A program made the translations under genes and the position numbers. Positions 1 to 6,502 of a stretch of 8,694 bases of DNA are shown one piece after another (position 1 is the first letter of the stretch; each line of letters begins with the position of its first letter). The notes beneath the pieces were generated by a model. That model saw only the letters and a program-made list of their open reading frames with translations. It was not told the DNA's origin and did not search any database. Source of the stretch: Acidimicrobiaceae bacterium (lineage in GTDB: Bacteria; Actinomycetota; Acidimicrobiia; Acidimicrobiales; Ilumatobacteraceae); the NCBI GenBank assembly GCA_947458565.1, contig CANGZK010000043.1:1-8694 (forward strand), written 5' to 3'.

Positions 1-518
1 CTCGAGGTCGTGTCTGTCGGCAAAATCTGAGTGGTCGCCGACTGCAAAATGTCTCCTGCGTCCAACTGCTCCACGACCTGCATGATGCACACCCCTGTTT
101 TCTCGTCTCCTGCCAAAAGTGCGCGTTCGACTGGTGCAGCGCCTCGCCATCTTGGCAACAACGAATAGTGAATATTGATCATCGGCAACATTTGTAATGC
201 TTCGGCCGAAATGACGTGACCATACGCAACGACCACGCCGATAGACCTGCCAGCAGAAATTGCACCACTACTAGCAACGAGCGCAATTGCGTCCGCGACA
301 TCGTGAGTTACAGGAATTTGCAACTCAATTGCCGTCTGTTTAACGGGGCTTGGTGACGTTTCTGATCCGCGACCTCTGCGCTTGTCTACACCCGTGACAA
401 CTAGATCAACAGCAAAACCAGCTTCGACTAATGCTCGGAGTGGACCAACAGCGATCTCAGGAGTGCCAAAAAAGATGACCCGCTCTGTTCGTCCCTTTGG
501 CAACGCTGCAATGGACAT
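1..518 (-). CDS. fmt: Methionyl-tRNA formyltransferase, N-terminal part (runs off the window)
   Basis: Transfers a formyl group from 10-formyl-tetrahydrofolate to the amino group of Met-tRNA(fMet), giving the initiator tRNA used in bacterial translation. The 172 visible residues cover most of the catalytic domain. They show the N-terminal FFGTPEIAV strand-loop (about 16-24), the GRGSETSPSPVK segment (49-60), and the family signature SLLPRWRGAAP (119-129). The formyltransferase catalytic triad is intact as N115, H117 and D153, the last in LDAGD, by alignment with E. coli N106, H108 and D144. The ATG start is chosen because it overlaps the def stop as TGATG, which implies translational coupling; a GTG one codon upstream is the alternative. 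The C-terminal tRNA-binding domain lies beyond base 1, so completeness cannot be judged. def followed by fmt is a common bacterial pair. Confidence 0.96.
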   Translation of the reverse strand, partial: MSIAALPKGRTERVIFFGTPEIAVGPLRALVEAGFAVDLVVTGVDKRRGRGSETSPSPVKQTAIELQIPVTHDVADAIALVASSGAISAGRSIGVVVAYGHVISAEALQMLPMINIHYSLLPRWRGAAPVERALLAGDEKTGVCIMQVVEQLDAGDILQSATTQILPTDTTS

Positions 519-1072
519 CACGTCAGTCGCAGGTGCACCGGTTCGCTTGATTTCGGTTGCTCTTCTTGACGTCGATACTCCGCCAATGCGAGTTTGCGCT
601 GATCGGGTGTCATGCGGTCAAACATCAGAACGCCATTGAGATGATCAATCTCGTGTTGAAACAATCGGGCCAATAGTTCATCAGCCTCTATTTGAATCTC
701 TTCGCCATCGATGGACAACCCACGCACGAGGACTTGCTTCGGGCGCAACATCTCGACGTATAGGCCTGGTATCGAAAGACAGCCCTCGTCATACACCCAC
801 TCCCCAGACGACTCAACAATCGTTGGGTTGAGGATGATCTGCGGGTCATCGTCTACGTCGTAAACGAAAATCTGTTTCTGGACACCTATCTGCGGTGCAG
901 CCAGACCGAGGCCTGGGGCCTCGTACATCATTTCAAACATCTGTTCACACAGAGTTGCAATCTTGCCATCGACATTCGTGACCTCTGCAGCCATGCTCTT
1001 GAGCACGGGGTCCCCATATGTTCGAATCGTAAAGCCACCGTGTGGTGCGCCCGTTGGAGTGGTCTGTGCCAT
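518..1072 (-). CDS. def: Peptide deformylase
   Basis: Metalloenzyme that removes the N-formyl group from the initiator methionine of new proteins, undoing what Fmt adds. All three family motifs are intact in the 184-residue protein: GLGLAAPQIG (54-63), EGCLSIPG (96-103, metal-ligand C98) and QHEIDHLNG (139-147, metal ligands H140 and H144, catalytic E141). The length is normal for the family, with a short charged C-terminal extension (about 165-184). The ATG start lies only 23 bp from the start of the divergent methyltransferase, so any private promoter must overlap coding sequence. A TAnnnT-type hexamer (TAGCCT, 1086-1081 on the minus strand) ends 8 nt before the ATG, and I see no Shine-Dalgarno. 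A near-leaderless transcript, or read-through from priA, is possible. The stop codon overlaps the fmt start by one base. Confidence 0.98.
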   Translation of the reverse strand: MAQTTPTGAPHGGFTIRTYGDPVLKSMAAEVTNVDGKIATLCEQMFEMMYEAPGLGLAAPQIGVQKQIFVYDVDDDPQIILNPTIVESSGEWVYDEGCLSIPGLYVEMLRPKQVLVRGLSIDGEEIQIEADELLARLFQHEIDHLNGVLMFDRMTPDQRKLALAEYRRQEEQPKSSEPVHLRLT

Positions 1073-1079
1073 ATGGTGT

Positions 1080-1095
1080 AAGGCTAGCGAGGCTT
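1080..1095. promoter_or_regulatory. Imperfect palindrome in the def/methyltransferase divergent gap
   Basis: AAGGCTAGCGAGGCTT agrees with its own reverse complement at 12 of 16 positions and also contains AGGCT repeated directly with a 9-bp period. It fills most of the 23-bp gap between two divergent start codons, where both promoters or leaders would meet. It may be an operator or chance; no known regulator site is recognised. Confidence 0.25.
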
Positions 1096-1734
1096 ATGAG
1101 CGACGAGCAGTACTTCACCAACCAACCACGAACGCAGTCAACTGCGGGCACGAGCAAACAAAAAACTGCGAAGCTGCAAGTGGATTCCGAAACATTGCAA
1201 GTGGTGTTGGACAGCGGCGTCTTCGCTCGCAAAGGCATCGATGCAGGCACCATGGTGCTGATTGATGCTGCTGCGCGACCTCCTTCGAAAGGCAATTTTC
1301 TCGACCTCGGATGCGGCTCGGGCGCAATTGCACTCACCCTGGCAACTCGTGCACCGAAGGCAACTGTTTACGCAGTCGATGTCAATGAGCGCGCCATTGC
1401 ACTGACTGCCTCAAATGCCAAACTGAACAATTTGCGGAATATCACTACCCTCCTACCGACTTCAGTTGCACCGGACTTGCGCTTTGATCTGATTTGGTCA
1501 AACCCTCCAATCCGTATCGGCAAGAGTGAGTTGCACGCGCTCCTGCAACTGTGGTTGTCGAAACTCACCGAAACGGGTGAAGCCTGGCTGGTCGTCAATA
1601 GAAATTTGGGCTCTGACTCTCTTGCGGTTTGGCTTACTTCAATCGGTTACCAAGTTGATCGCCTCGTCAGCAAACAAGGATTCCGAGTTTTACGCGTTCG
1701 TCCTACGCGCGCGGTGGATCAATCTGCGTCTTAG
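1096..1734 (+). CDS. Class I SAM-dependent methyltransferase, RsmC-like (MTS family)
   Basis: Predicted S-adenosylmethionine-dependent methyltransferase of the family that includes 16S rRNA G1207 methyltransferase RsmC. In the 212-residue product, motif I DLGCGSGAIAL (70-80) forms the SAM loop, the acidic D95 in YAVDVN would bind the ribose, and SNPPI (135-139) is the NPP(Y/I)-type catalytic loop of N-methyltransferases acting on RNA bases. It has only one methyltransferase domain, whereas E. coli RsmC has an extra inactive N-terminal copy; short single-domain forms are familiar in Actinobacteria. The true substrate is not shown. I prefer the ATG at 1096 to the upstream in-frame GTG at 1042, because the latter would run through the def start region and adds residues unlike the family. 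It is the only plus-strand gene here: its 3' end overlaps priA tail-to-tail by 32 bp and its start faces def. Confidence 0.88.
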   Translation: MSDEQYFTNQPRTQSTAGTSKQKTAKLQVDSETLQVVLDSGVFARKGIDAGTMVLIDAAARPPSKGNFLDLGCGSGAIALTLATRAPKATVYAVDVNERAIALTASNAKLNNLRNITTLLPTSVAPDLRFDLIWSNPPIRIGKSELHALLQLWLSKLTETGEAWLVVNRNLGSDSLAVWLTSIGYQVDRLVSKQGFRVLRVRPTRAVDQSAS

Positions 1735-2461
1735 TCCGCAAAGTTTTCTTTCCACGTGTTGATGCAACAACGAGCGCATCCGAAATCGAGTTAGCAAGCT
1801 CTTCCCAATCATTCGACTTCACCAATACGGATTCTTTGTTGGTTGCTGAAACCTGCAGCAATACGTTGCTGCGCAAAATGTCGGCAACTTGATCAACGCC
1901 CGTTCCGCTCACTTGGGCCAAGGCGCCGTATGGTGGCAATTGCATCAACTTTCGTCTCAACATTTCTTCATCTACAAACTCAGTGAGGTCATGCGATTCC
2001 AGACCCCGCAACAGCGCGTGATCTGCCAACATCGTCTGAATCATCACAAGGCCATCACTTTTATTACTTGACCCACTTCTTTTGCGCGCCACCAAACGAG
2101 CAGCGTGTACCACCAACGAGAGTGTGATCTCTGCTGCTCGATATCGAGGCGCTGAAATCTCTTGGTCTATGTCGAGAAACACGACTGTGTCAACATCGCG
2201 CACACGATGCAGTGCCGCCTCGGTGCCTACAAACAGCATTCTGGTTTGATCAATCTCCTGATCCTTATTTGCAGCTTCGCCACCAGAAATCTCTACAACT
2301 TCATCAACTCGCCTTCCGGCGGCAGCGGCCAATTCTTCGCGCAGCCGAGACACACCAGCCTTGATGACAGCGAGTTTCCCTGAGCCGCACTTGATGCACT
2401 CCGCATGTCGCACGTTTGCACACATCGGACATTCGAGTTGTTTACTGGCCGACATCGACAT
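1703..2461 (-). CDS. priA: PriA C-terminal part, downstream of the internal amber codon
   Basis: This is the second half of primosomal protein N', in the same reading frame as the upstream part and separated from it only by TAG and two alanine codons. It opens with the second half of the zinc-binding site (CPMC at residues 11-14 and CIKC at 22-25 of this ORF). The degenerate helicase lobe 2 follows: FVGTEAALHRVRDVDTVVFLDIDQE, then SAPRYRAAE, and later LPPYGALAQVSG. The arginine-finger motif VI (VSGRAGR in E. coli) is replaced by VVHAARLVARKRSG, as expected for the actinobacterial form. If translated separately it could start at ATG 2461, six bases after the TAG, with only a weak AGG upstream. 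Its 252 codons are open and recognisably conserved, so the segment is either still read or was interrupted only recently. It ends in TAG inside the 3' end of the opposing methyltransferase gene. Confidence 0.85.
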   Translation of the reverse strand: MSMSASKQLECPMCANVRHAECIKCGSGKLAVIKAGVSRLREELAAAAGRRVDEVVEISGGEAANKDQEIDQTRMLFVGTEAALHRVRDVDTVVFLDIDQEISAPRYRAAEITLSLVVHAARLVARKRSGSSNKSDGLVMIQTMLADHALLRGLESHDLTEFVDEEMLRRKLMQLPPYGALAQVSGTGVDQVADILRSNVLLQVSATNKESVLVKSNDWEELANSISDALVVASTRGKKTLRTKTQIDPPRA

Positions 2462-2467
2462 CGCGGC

Positions 2468-2470
2468 CTA
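2468..2470 (-). other. In-frame amber codon inside priA
   Basis: TAG follows the fourth zinc-ligand cysteine codon (CDVC, then stop). The next in-frame codons are GCC GCG ATG TCG ATG, leading straight into the conserved second half. Counting the stop as one residue leaves 13 residues between the fourth and fifth cysteines, close to the 14 in E. coli PriA. One base change, for example from CAG, would account for it, and no frameshift is needed. Confidence 0.9.
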
Positions 2471-3523
2471 ACAGACATCGCATCTCACAAGTTCGCGGCA
2501 ACCTCCACATGCAAGCAACCTTGCGCGCCCCTTCACATTGAGTACGCAGACAATTCGACGCGAATGATCTCTTAGCTGTTCGATTAAATCTGACGACAAC
2601 ATCGAAGATGACCAACGCTCATCCAAGCGACGGTCGACTACCCGAATTTGCGGCCAATGGCTCGCCTCGGTACTTGGATCCAGGCTTGCGACCATGCCAG
2701 AAGCACCATGCAGAGCCCGAAGGCTTGGCACAGGTGAAACCAGAAGACACGCAATTCCAATCTTCTTTGCACGCTGTACTGCAATGTCTCGGGCATGCCA
2801 CGAGGGTGACCGTTCTTCTTGCAAAGCATCGTCATGTTCATCAATCACGATGACACTTTTCAACAATGGCACACTCGACCAGACTGCTGAGCGCGCGCCA
2901 ATCACCACATCAACTCCGCCAGCTGCAACCGCCCAGTCCTGGGGCATGACAGCAACACTGAGTCCATATTCGCGTAGCGACGCAGCCATGAGACGGGCAC
3001 GATTGAGCGTTGGAATGACAACAAGCACCGGACCTTGTGAAGCCGCAGTCAGCACCAATGATCGTGGACTACAAGCCGGACCTCTGCGCAGAACAGCAAT
3101 ACCCGCAGCGTTTATTGCATCGATCGCTTGTGGATCAGCATCAAATTTCTTACGCGTCGATACTTGCGTATAACGCGAACCGGGCAACGACGCAACGAGG
3201 GTCGCGGGAGATGCTGCAACAAAAAAGGCTCGAAGACGCCCAACCCACATATGGGCTGCCCAACGAGCAAGATCCACAATCTCTTGAGATGGCCCCTTGC
3301 CCAAGACCTTGATTACTGACAACAGACGACTCTCGTCTACATCTGAAAATTGTGTTGCAGTATCTCCAAGTTGCAGAACCCAACCTGCAACATTGCGGTT
3401 ATGCAAGGGCACACGAACACGATCCCCTACACAAATATTGCCGACGAGCGTCTCGGGTACGAGATAATCAAAAACCTTGTCAACGCCAGTTACATCAGGA
3501 ACGATGCGTGCGATTACCGCCAC
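2468..3523 (-). CDS. priA: PriA (primosomal protein N') N-terminal part, ending at an internal TAG
   Basis: PriA recognises abandoned replication forks and reloads the replicative helicase. These 351 residues hold the 3'-end-binding domain (about 1-105, beginning ARIVPDVTGVDKVFDYLVPE), then lobe 1 of the helicase-like core, then the first half of the zinc site (C339, C342, C348, C351). The Walker A position reads RRGPACSPRS (about 147-154) with no GKT/S, while a DEHD Walker-B-like box remains (228-231) followed by SWHARDIAV. This matches the actinobacterial PriA type, thought to lack helicase activity. The start is GTG, 14 nt after the metK stop; no better in-frame start exists between the two genes. 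Reading through the TAG gives 606 residues, a plausible family length. Truncation here would remove half the zinc site and all of lobe 2, so the split product is probably non-functional unless the stop is bypassed or the two parts associate. Confidence 0.88.
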   Translation of the reverse strand: MAVIARIVPDVTGVDKVFDYLVPETLVGNICVGDRVRVPLHNRNVAGWVLQLGDTATQFSDVDESRLLSVIKVLGKGPSQEIVDLARWAAHMWVGRLRAFFVAASPATLVASLPGSRYTQVSTRKKFDADPQAIDAINAAGIAVLRRGPACSPRSLVLTAASQGPVLVVIPTLNRARLMAASLREYGLSVAVMPQDWAVAAGGVDVVIGARSAVWSSVPLLKSVIVIDEHDDALQEERSPSWHARDIAVQRAKKIGIACLLVSPVPSLRALHGASGMVASLDPSTEASHWPQIRVVDRRLDERWSSSMLSSDLIEQLRDHSRRIVCVLNVKGRARLLACGGCRELVRCDVC

Positions 3524-3537
3524 GACATCACGACTGA

Positions 3538-4731
3538 TCAGAGTTTGACTGCGGCTTTGAATTCCTTCAAGCGCGACAAAGTCTCCCAGGTGAAATCTGA
3601 GTCTTGTCGGCCGAAGTGACCATATGCGGCTGTCTTGCGATAGATCGGACGCTTCAAATCGAGATCACGCAAGATAGCTGCTGGTCGAAGATCGAACACT
3701 GAACGAACCGCGTCTTCAATGAGTTCTTCATTGACAACACTGGTACCAAAAGTCTCGACCAAGATGCTGATCGGTTGCGCCATGCCAATGGCGTAGGCCA
3801 CTTGCACTTCACAACGTGTCGCTGCGCCAGAAGCAACAACGTGCTTGGCGACCCAACGCGCGGCGTAAGCGGCCGAGCGATCGACTTTTGATGGATCTTT
3901 TCCACTGAATGCACCACCACCGTGACGTCCCATGCCACCGTATGTGTCAACGATGATCTTGCGACCGGTCAGACCTGTGTCTGCATGTGGTCCACCCTTG
4001 ACGAACTCGCCTGTTGGGTTGACGTGCACTGCGTACTTGTCGTTAGCGAACTGCGCAGGGATAACTGGACGAATAACTTGTTCGATCAAGTCTGGACGAA
4101 TCACTGTGTCGCGCGGCGTTCCATCGGCATGCTGAGTCGAGATCAACACGGTTGACAAACGAACTGGCTTGCCATTCTCATATTCGAAGGTGACTTGGGT
4201 TTTGCCGTCTGGACGCAAGTATGGAATTGCACCCGACTTACGCACCTCAGCCAACTTCTCGGCCATGCGGTGTGCAAGCCAAATCGGCAATGGCATCAAC
4301 TCTGGAGTGTCGTCACATGCATAACCAAACATCATTCCTTGGTCGCCAGCACCCTGGCTGTTGAGCAAGTCTTCTCCGCTTTTGCCAGCACGTAACTCTT
4401 CAGATTTGTCTACACCTTGTGCGATGTTGCTGCTCTGCTCATCGATCGAGACAATCACTCCACACGTGTTTCCGTCAAAGCCGTACAACGCATTGTCATA
4501 ACCAATGTCCTTGATTACTTCACGAGCCAACTTCGGAATGTCGACGTATGCAGATGTTGTGATTTCTCCGGCAACGACACACAAACCTGTGGTGAGGAGC
4601 GTTTCGCACGCAACGCGACCTTGTGGGTCTTCTGCGAGAATTGCATCAAGTACTGCGTCGGAGACCTGGTCAGCCATCTTGTCCGGGTGACCCTCGGTGA
4701 CGCTTTCAGAGGTAAATGTGAAGTTTTTCAA
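3538..4731 (-). CDS. metK: S-adenosylmethionine synthetase
   Basis: Makes S-adenosylmethionine from methionine and ATP, releasing phosphate and pyrophosphate. SAM is the methyl donor for enzymes such as the methyltransferase at 1096. The 397-residue protein is full length and strongly conserved: FTSESVTEGHPDK near the N-terminus (6-18, H15 in the ATP site), GAGDQG (127-132) and the P-loop-like GGGAFSGKD (271-279) followed by PSKVDRS. The start is TTG: the conserved FTSESVTEGHP begins four residues later, no in-frame ATG fits, and an AAGGAG Shine-Dalgarno lies 5 nt upstream. The gene follows coaBC after about 32 nt and precedes priA by 14 nt, so it probably belongs to the same transcript. I see no SAM riboswitch in the short leader, which is too small to hold one. 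Confidence 0.98.
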   Translation of the reverse strand: MKNFTFTSESVTEGHPDKMADQVSDAVLDAILAEDPQGRVACETLLTTGLCVVAGEITTSAYVDIPKLAREVIKDIGYDNALYGFDGNTCGVIVSIDEQSSNIAQGVDKSEELRAGKSGEDLLNSQGAGDQGMMFGYACDDTPELMPLPIWLAHRMAEKLAEVRKSGAIPYLRPDGKTQVTFEYENGKPVRLSTVLISTQHADGTPRDTVIRPDLIEQVIRPVIPAQFANDKYAVHVNPTGEFVKGGPHADTGLTGRKIIVDTYGGMGRHGGGAFSGKDPSKVDRSAAYAARWVAKHVVASGAATRCEVQVAYAIGMAQPISILVETFGTSVVNEELIEDAVRSVFDLRPAAILRDLDLKRPIYRKTAAYGHFGRQDSDFTWETLSRLKEFKAAVKL

Positions 4732-4736
4732 CGTTG

Positions 4737-4742
4737 CTCCTT
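4737..4742 (-). promoter_or_regulatory. Strong Shine-Dalgarno for metK (fixes the TTG start)
   Basis: AAGGAG on the minus strand, spaced 5 nt from the TTG start of metK. It is the clearest ribosome-binding site in the window. Most neighbours rely on overlapping stop/start codons or have no visible Shine-Dalgarno. Confidence 0.85.
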
Positions 4743-4763
4743 AGTAGATAGTTCGTGACGAGA

Positions 4764-5984
4764 CTAGTGGGTCGAGTGGCTACGGATTAGGACTACAGCA
4801 TCCATTACCGATTTAGCAATGGAACGCTTATCGCTCAGCCCGACCACAACTGGCTCTGCCCCGTTCGCAACCAGCGTCACCGCATTCGTCTCATGACCAA
4901 ATCCGACCCCAGTATCAGCGACGTTATTGGCAACTATCAAGTCGACATTTTTGCGCTGCAACTTCGCTTGAGCATTCGCAACGAGATTCTCCGTCTCGGC
5001 CGCAAACCCAACCAATACTTGACCAACTCGCTTTGACGCACCCAAGTTCGCAAGGATGTCCGGAGTTGCTTCAAGAGCAATGCTTTCCAAACCATCGATC
5101 ACGCCAGTCTTAGGGTTCTTCTTCATTTTTGAGGTTGATGTAACTACTGGCCTCATATCGGCAACCGCGGCTGCCATGACCACAACATCGGCTTGCTGTG
5201 CGCTCATATTGACTGCATCTTGCATCTGTTGTGCTGTCTCAACTTGGATCAACGTAACACCGAATGGGACCGCAAGTTCAACAGTCGAGATGAGCGTGAC
5301 TTTTGCGCCGCGCGCGTTGGCTTCTGCAGCAATTGCATATCCCTGCTTGCCACTCGAACGATTGGCAATCACACGCACAGCATCAATTGGTTCGCGAGTG
5401 CCTCCTGCTGTTACGACAACATGCGTTCCATACAAATCACCTGGGGGGAGCAGTTGAACGATCTCGTCGAAGATCCGCTGTGGATCAGCAAGTCGACCAG
5501 CCCCGATATCGCCGCCAGCCAACCGACCCGATTCTGGATCTAAGACATTGACACCACGTCGACGCAGAGTTGCAATATTTTCTTGCACCGCAGGGTGCTC
5601 CCACATTTCAGTATGCATTGCAGGACACACGAGTACGGGTGCGCGAGTTGCAATCAGAGTTGCCGTCAAGAGATCACTTGAGATGCCAGCTGCATATGCT
5701 CCGAGAACACGAGCCGTTGTTGGTGCTACGACAATCAGGTCTGCACGTTGTCCGAGACGAGTGTGAGGAATCGGATCTGCATCGTCCCACAGTGTTGTGT
5801 GCACGGGTTCGGAAGCAAGCGCCGACAGTGTGACCTTGCCTATGAAGTGTTCTGCATCACTCGTCATGATTGGCGCAACATGAGCACCTGCATCCACCAA
5901 CAAGCGACACAATTCAACTGACTTGTACGCGGCTATGCCACCACACACACCAAGAACAATGTGCTTGCCGTTGAGCAAAGTCAT
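4764..5984 (-). CDS. coaBC: Bifunctional phosphopantothenoylcysteine decarboxylase / phosphopantothenate-cysteine ligase
   Basis: Carries two consecutive steps of coenzyme A synthesis. CoaB joins 4'-phosphopantothenate to cysteine using CTP, and the FMN-dependent CoaC decarboxylates the product to 4'-phosphopantetheine. CoaC occupies about residues 1-180: GVCGGIAAYKS (12-22) for FMN, catalytic H74 in PIPHTRL, and PAMHTEMW (121-128). CoaB follows from about 187: VTAGGTREPIDAVRVIANRSSGKQGYA, MAAAVADMRP (270-279) and the lysines of KMKK (286-289). Two positions differ from E. coli: the Asn of PAMN is His (124), and the flap that carries the catalytic Cys in E. coli (ACGD) reads AGGD (156-159). 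From memory the mycobacterial enzyme also has PAMHTEMW and no Cys in the flap, so these look like actinobacterial traits. The ATG start lies 37 nt after rpoZ, with no obvious Shine-Dalgarno. Confidence 0.97.
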   Translation of the reverse strand: MTLLNGKHIVLGVCGGIAAYKSVELCRLLVDAGAHVAPIMTSDAEHFIGKVTLSALASEPVHTTLWDDADPIPHTRLGQRADLIVVAPTTARVLGAYAAGISSDLLTATLIATRAPVLVCPAMHTEMWEHPAVQENIATLRRRGVNVLDPESGRLAGGDIGAGRLADPQRIFDEIVQLLPPGDLYGTHVVVTAGGTREPIDAVRVIANRSSGKQGYAIAAEANARGAKVTLISTVELAVPFGVTLIQVETAQQMQDAVNMSAQQADVVVMAAAVADMRPVVTSTSKMKKNPKTGVIDGLESIALEATPDILANLGASKRVGQVLVGFAAETENLVANAQAKLQRKNVDLIVANNVADTGVGFGHETNAVTLVANGAEPVVVGLSDKRSIAKSVMDAVVLIRSHSTH

Positions 5985-5995
5985 CAGGACCAGTG

Positions 5996-6023
5996 AGAGT
6001 TAAAACTCTTTTGTGAAAGAGTT
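5996..6023 (-). promoter_or_regulatory. Alternative hairpins between rpoZ and coaBC
   Basis: A perfect 8-bp inverted repeat (AACTCTTT at 6004-6011, AAAGAGTT at 6016-6023, 4-nt loop) overlaps the rpoZ stop codon. Its inner arm can also pair with AGAGTT at 5996-6001, making a second perfect hairpin with a 2-nt loop, so the two are mutually exclusive. The stems are AT-rich and no long U-run follows. It may be a weak terminator, an RNA processing site or an attenuator; it is not a classical intrinsic terminator. Confidence 0.4.
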
Positions 6024-6492
6024 ACTCGGCTGCTGTTTCGGCTGCAACTTCGTCGACAGCAACTTCAGCAACTGCTTCGGCTGTTTCTACTACTACAACT
6101 TCTTCTACCACTACAGCTGATTCAACTGTTTCAAGTTCGCTCACGACATCGTCAGCTACTGCGTCCAACAACTCTTCATCCAATTCGGCTTCCAACTCTT
6201 CGTACACCGACAATGGAACACTCAAGATCTTGTCAGCTGCAATTTCTTCAAAGCTGATTGAAAGTGGCTTACGCGAAGTTGAGCTGACCTGTGGCGGGAC
6301 CATTGTGCCAAGGCCCTCACCCAGCTGATTGAAGTACGAGTTAATCTCGCGGGCGCGACGTGCCGACAAAGTGACAAGGCCAAACTTGGACGCTGTGCGC
6401 TTCATCAGGCTTTCAATACGGGGGTTCATCATGGTGTCTTCAGTTGCCACGGGTTTGCCTTTCAATTCTGGCTCGGGGTCAAAGCGACTCAC
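6022..6492 (-). CDS. rpoZ: RNA polymerase omega subunit with a long acidic C-terminal tail
   Basis: Omega is the small subunit that binds and stabilises beta-prime in RNA polymerase. The omega fold is plain in residues 22-88: MNPRIESLMKRTASKFGLV, then SARRAREINSYFNQLGEGLG, then RKPLSISFEEIAADK. These match the conserved SKYALV, AKRARQIN.Y and KPLSIALREI blocks of the family. The remaining 68 residues (89-156) contain no Lys or Arg, carry 22 Asp or Glu, and are otherwise mostly Val, Ala and Leu in Glu-Val/Ala runs. That makes 156 residues, against roughly 70-110 for usual omegas. The start taken is GTG 6492, which gives a 21-residue N-terminal extension before NPRIE like other actinobacterial omegas; ATG codons at 6432 and 6429 are alternatives. 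It follows gmk by 48 nt and has its own possible -10 box (TACAAT). Confidence 0.92.
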   Translation of the reverse strand: MSRFDPEPELKGKPVATEDTMMNPRIESLMKRTASKFGLVTLSARRAREINSYFNQLGEGLGTMVPPQVSSTSRKPLSISFEEIAADKILSVPLSVYEELEAELDEELLDAVADDVVSELETVESAVVVEEVVVVETAEAVAEVAVDEVAAETAAE

Positions 6493-6502
6493 CGAAGCGT
6501 TG

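Noticed and set aside
1..6. CTCGAG (an XhoI site) exactly at the window edge, suggesting a cloning junction
   Set aside because: The fmt reading frame and similarity run through it to base 1, so it looks like ordinary coding sequence; a six-base match is weak evidence.
1042..1095. GTG at 1042 as an earlier start of the methyltransferase
   Set aside because: It would add 18 residues encoded opposite the def start, with no family similarity; ATG 1096 begins the protein where homologues begin.
2468..2470. Genome-wide reassignment of TAG to an amino acid
   Set aside because: TAG is the terminal codon of at least five genes in this window (pyrD, gmk, coaBC, priA, methyltransferase), each ending at the expected family length.
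2694..3173. A 159-codon plus-strand frame opposite priA
   Set aside because: Antisense shadow with biased composition and no domain. Disruption of priA might invite a rival reading, but the conserved PriA residues on the minus strand decide the matter.
4732..4763. SAM riboswitch before metK
   Set aside because: Only 32 nt separate coaBC from metK and they hold the Shine-Dalgarno; there is no room for any known SAM riboswitch class, and no such fold was seen.
6004..6023. Intrinsic terminator after rpoZ
   Set aside because: The stem has only three G-C pairs and no U-run follows on the minus strand, so I list it only as a possible regulatory hairpin.
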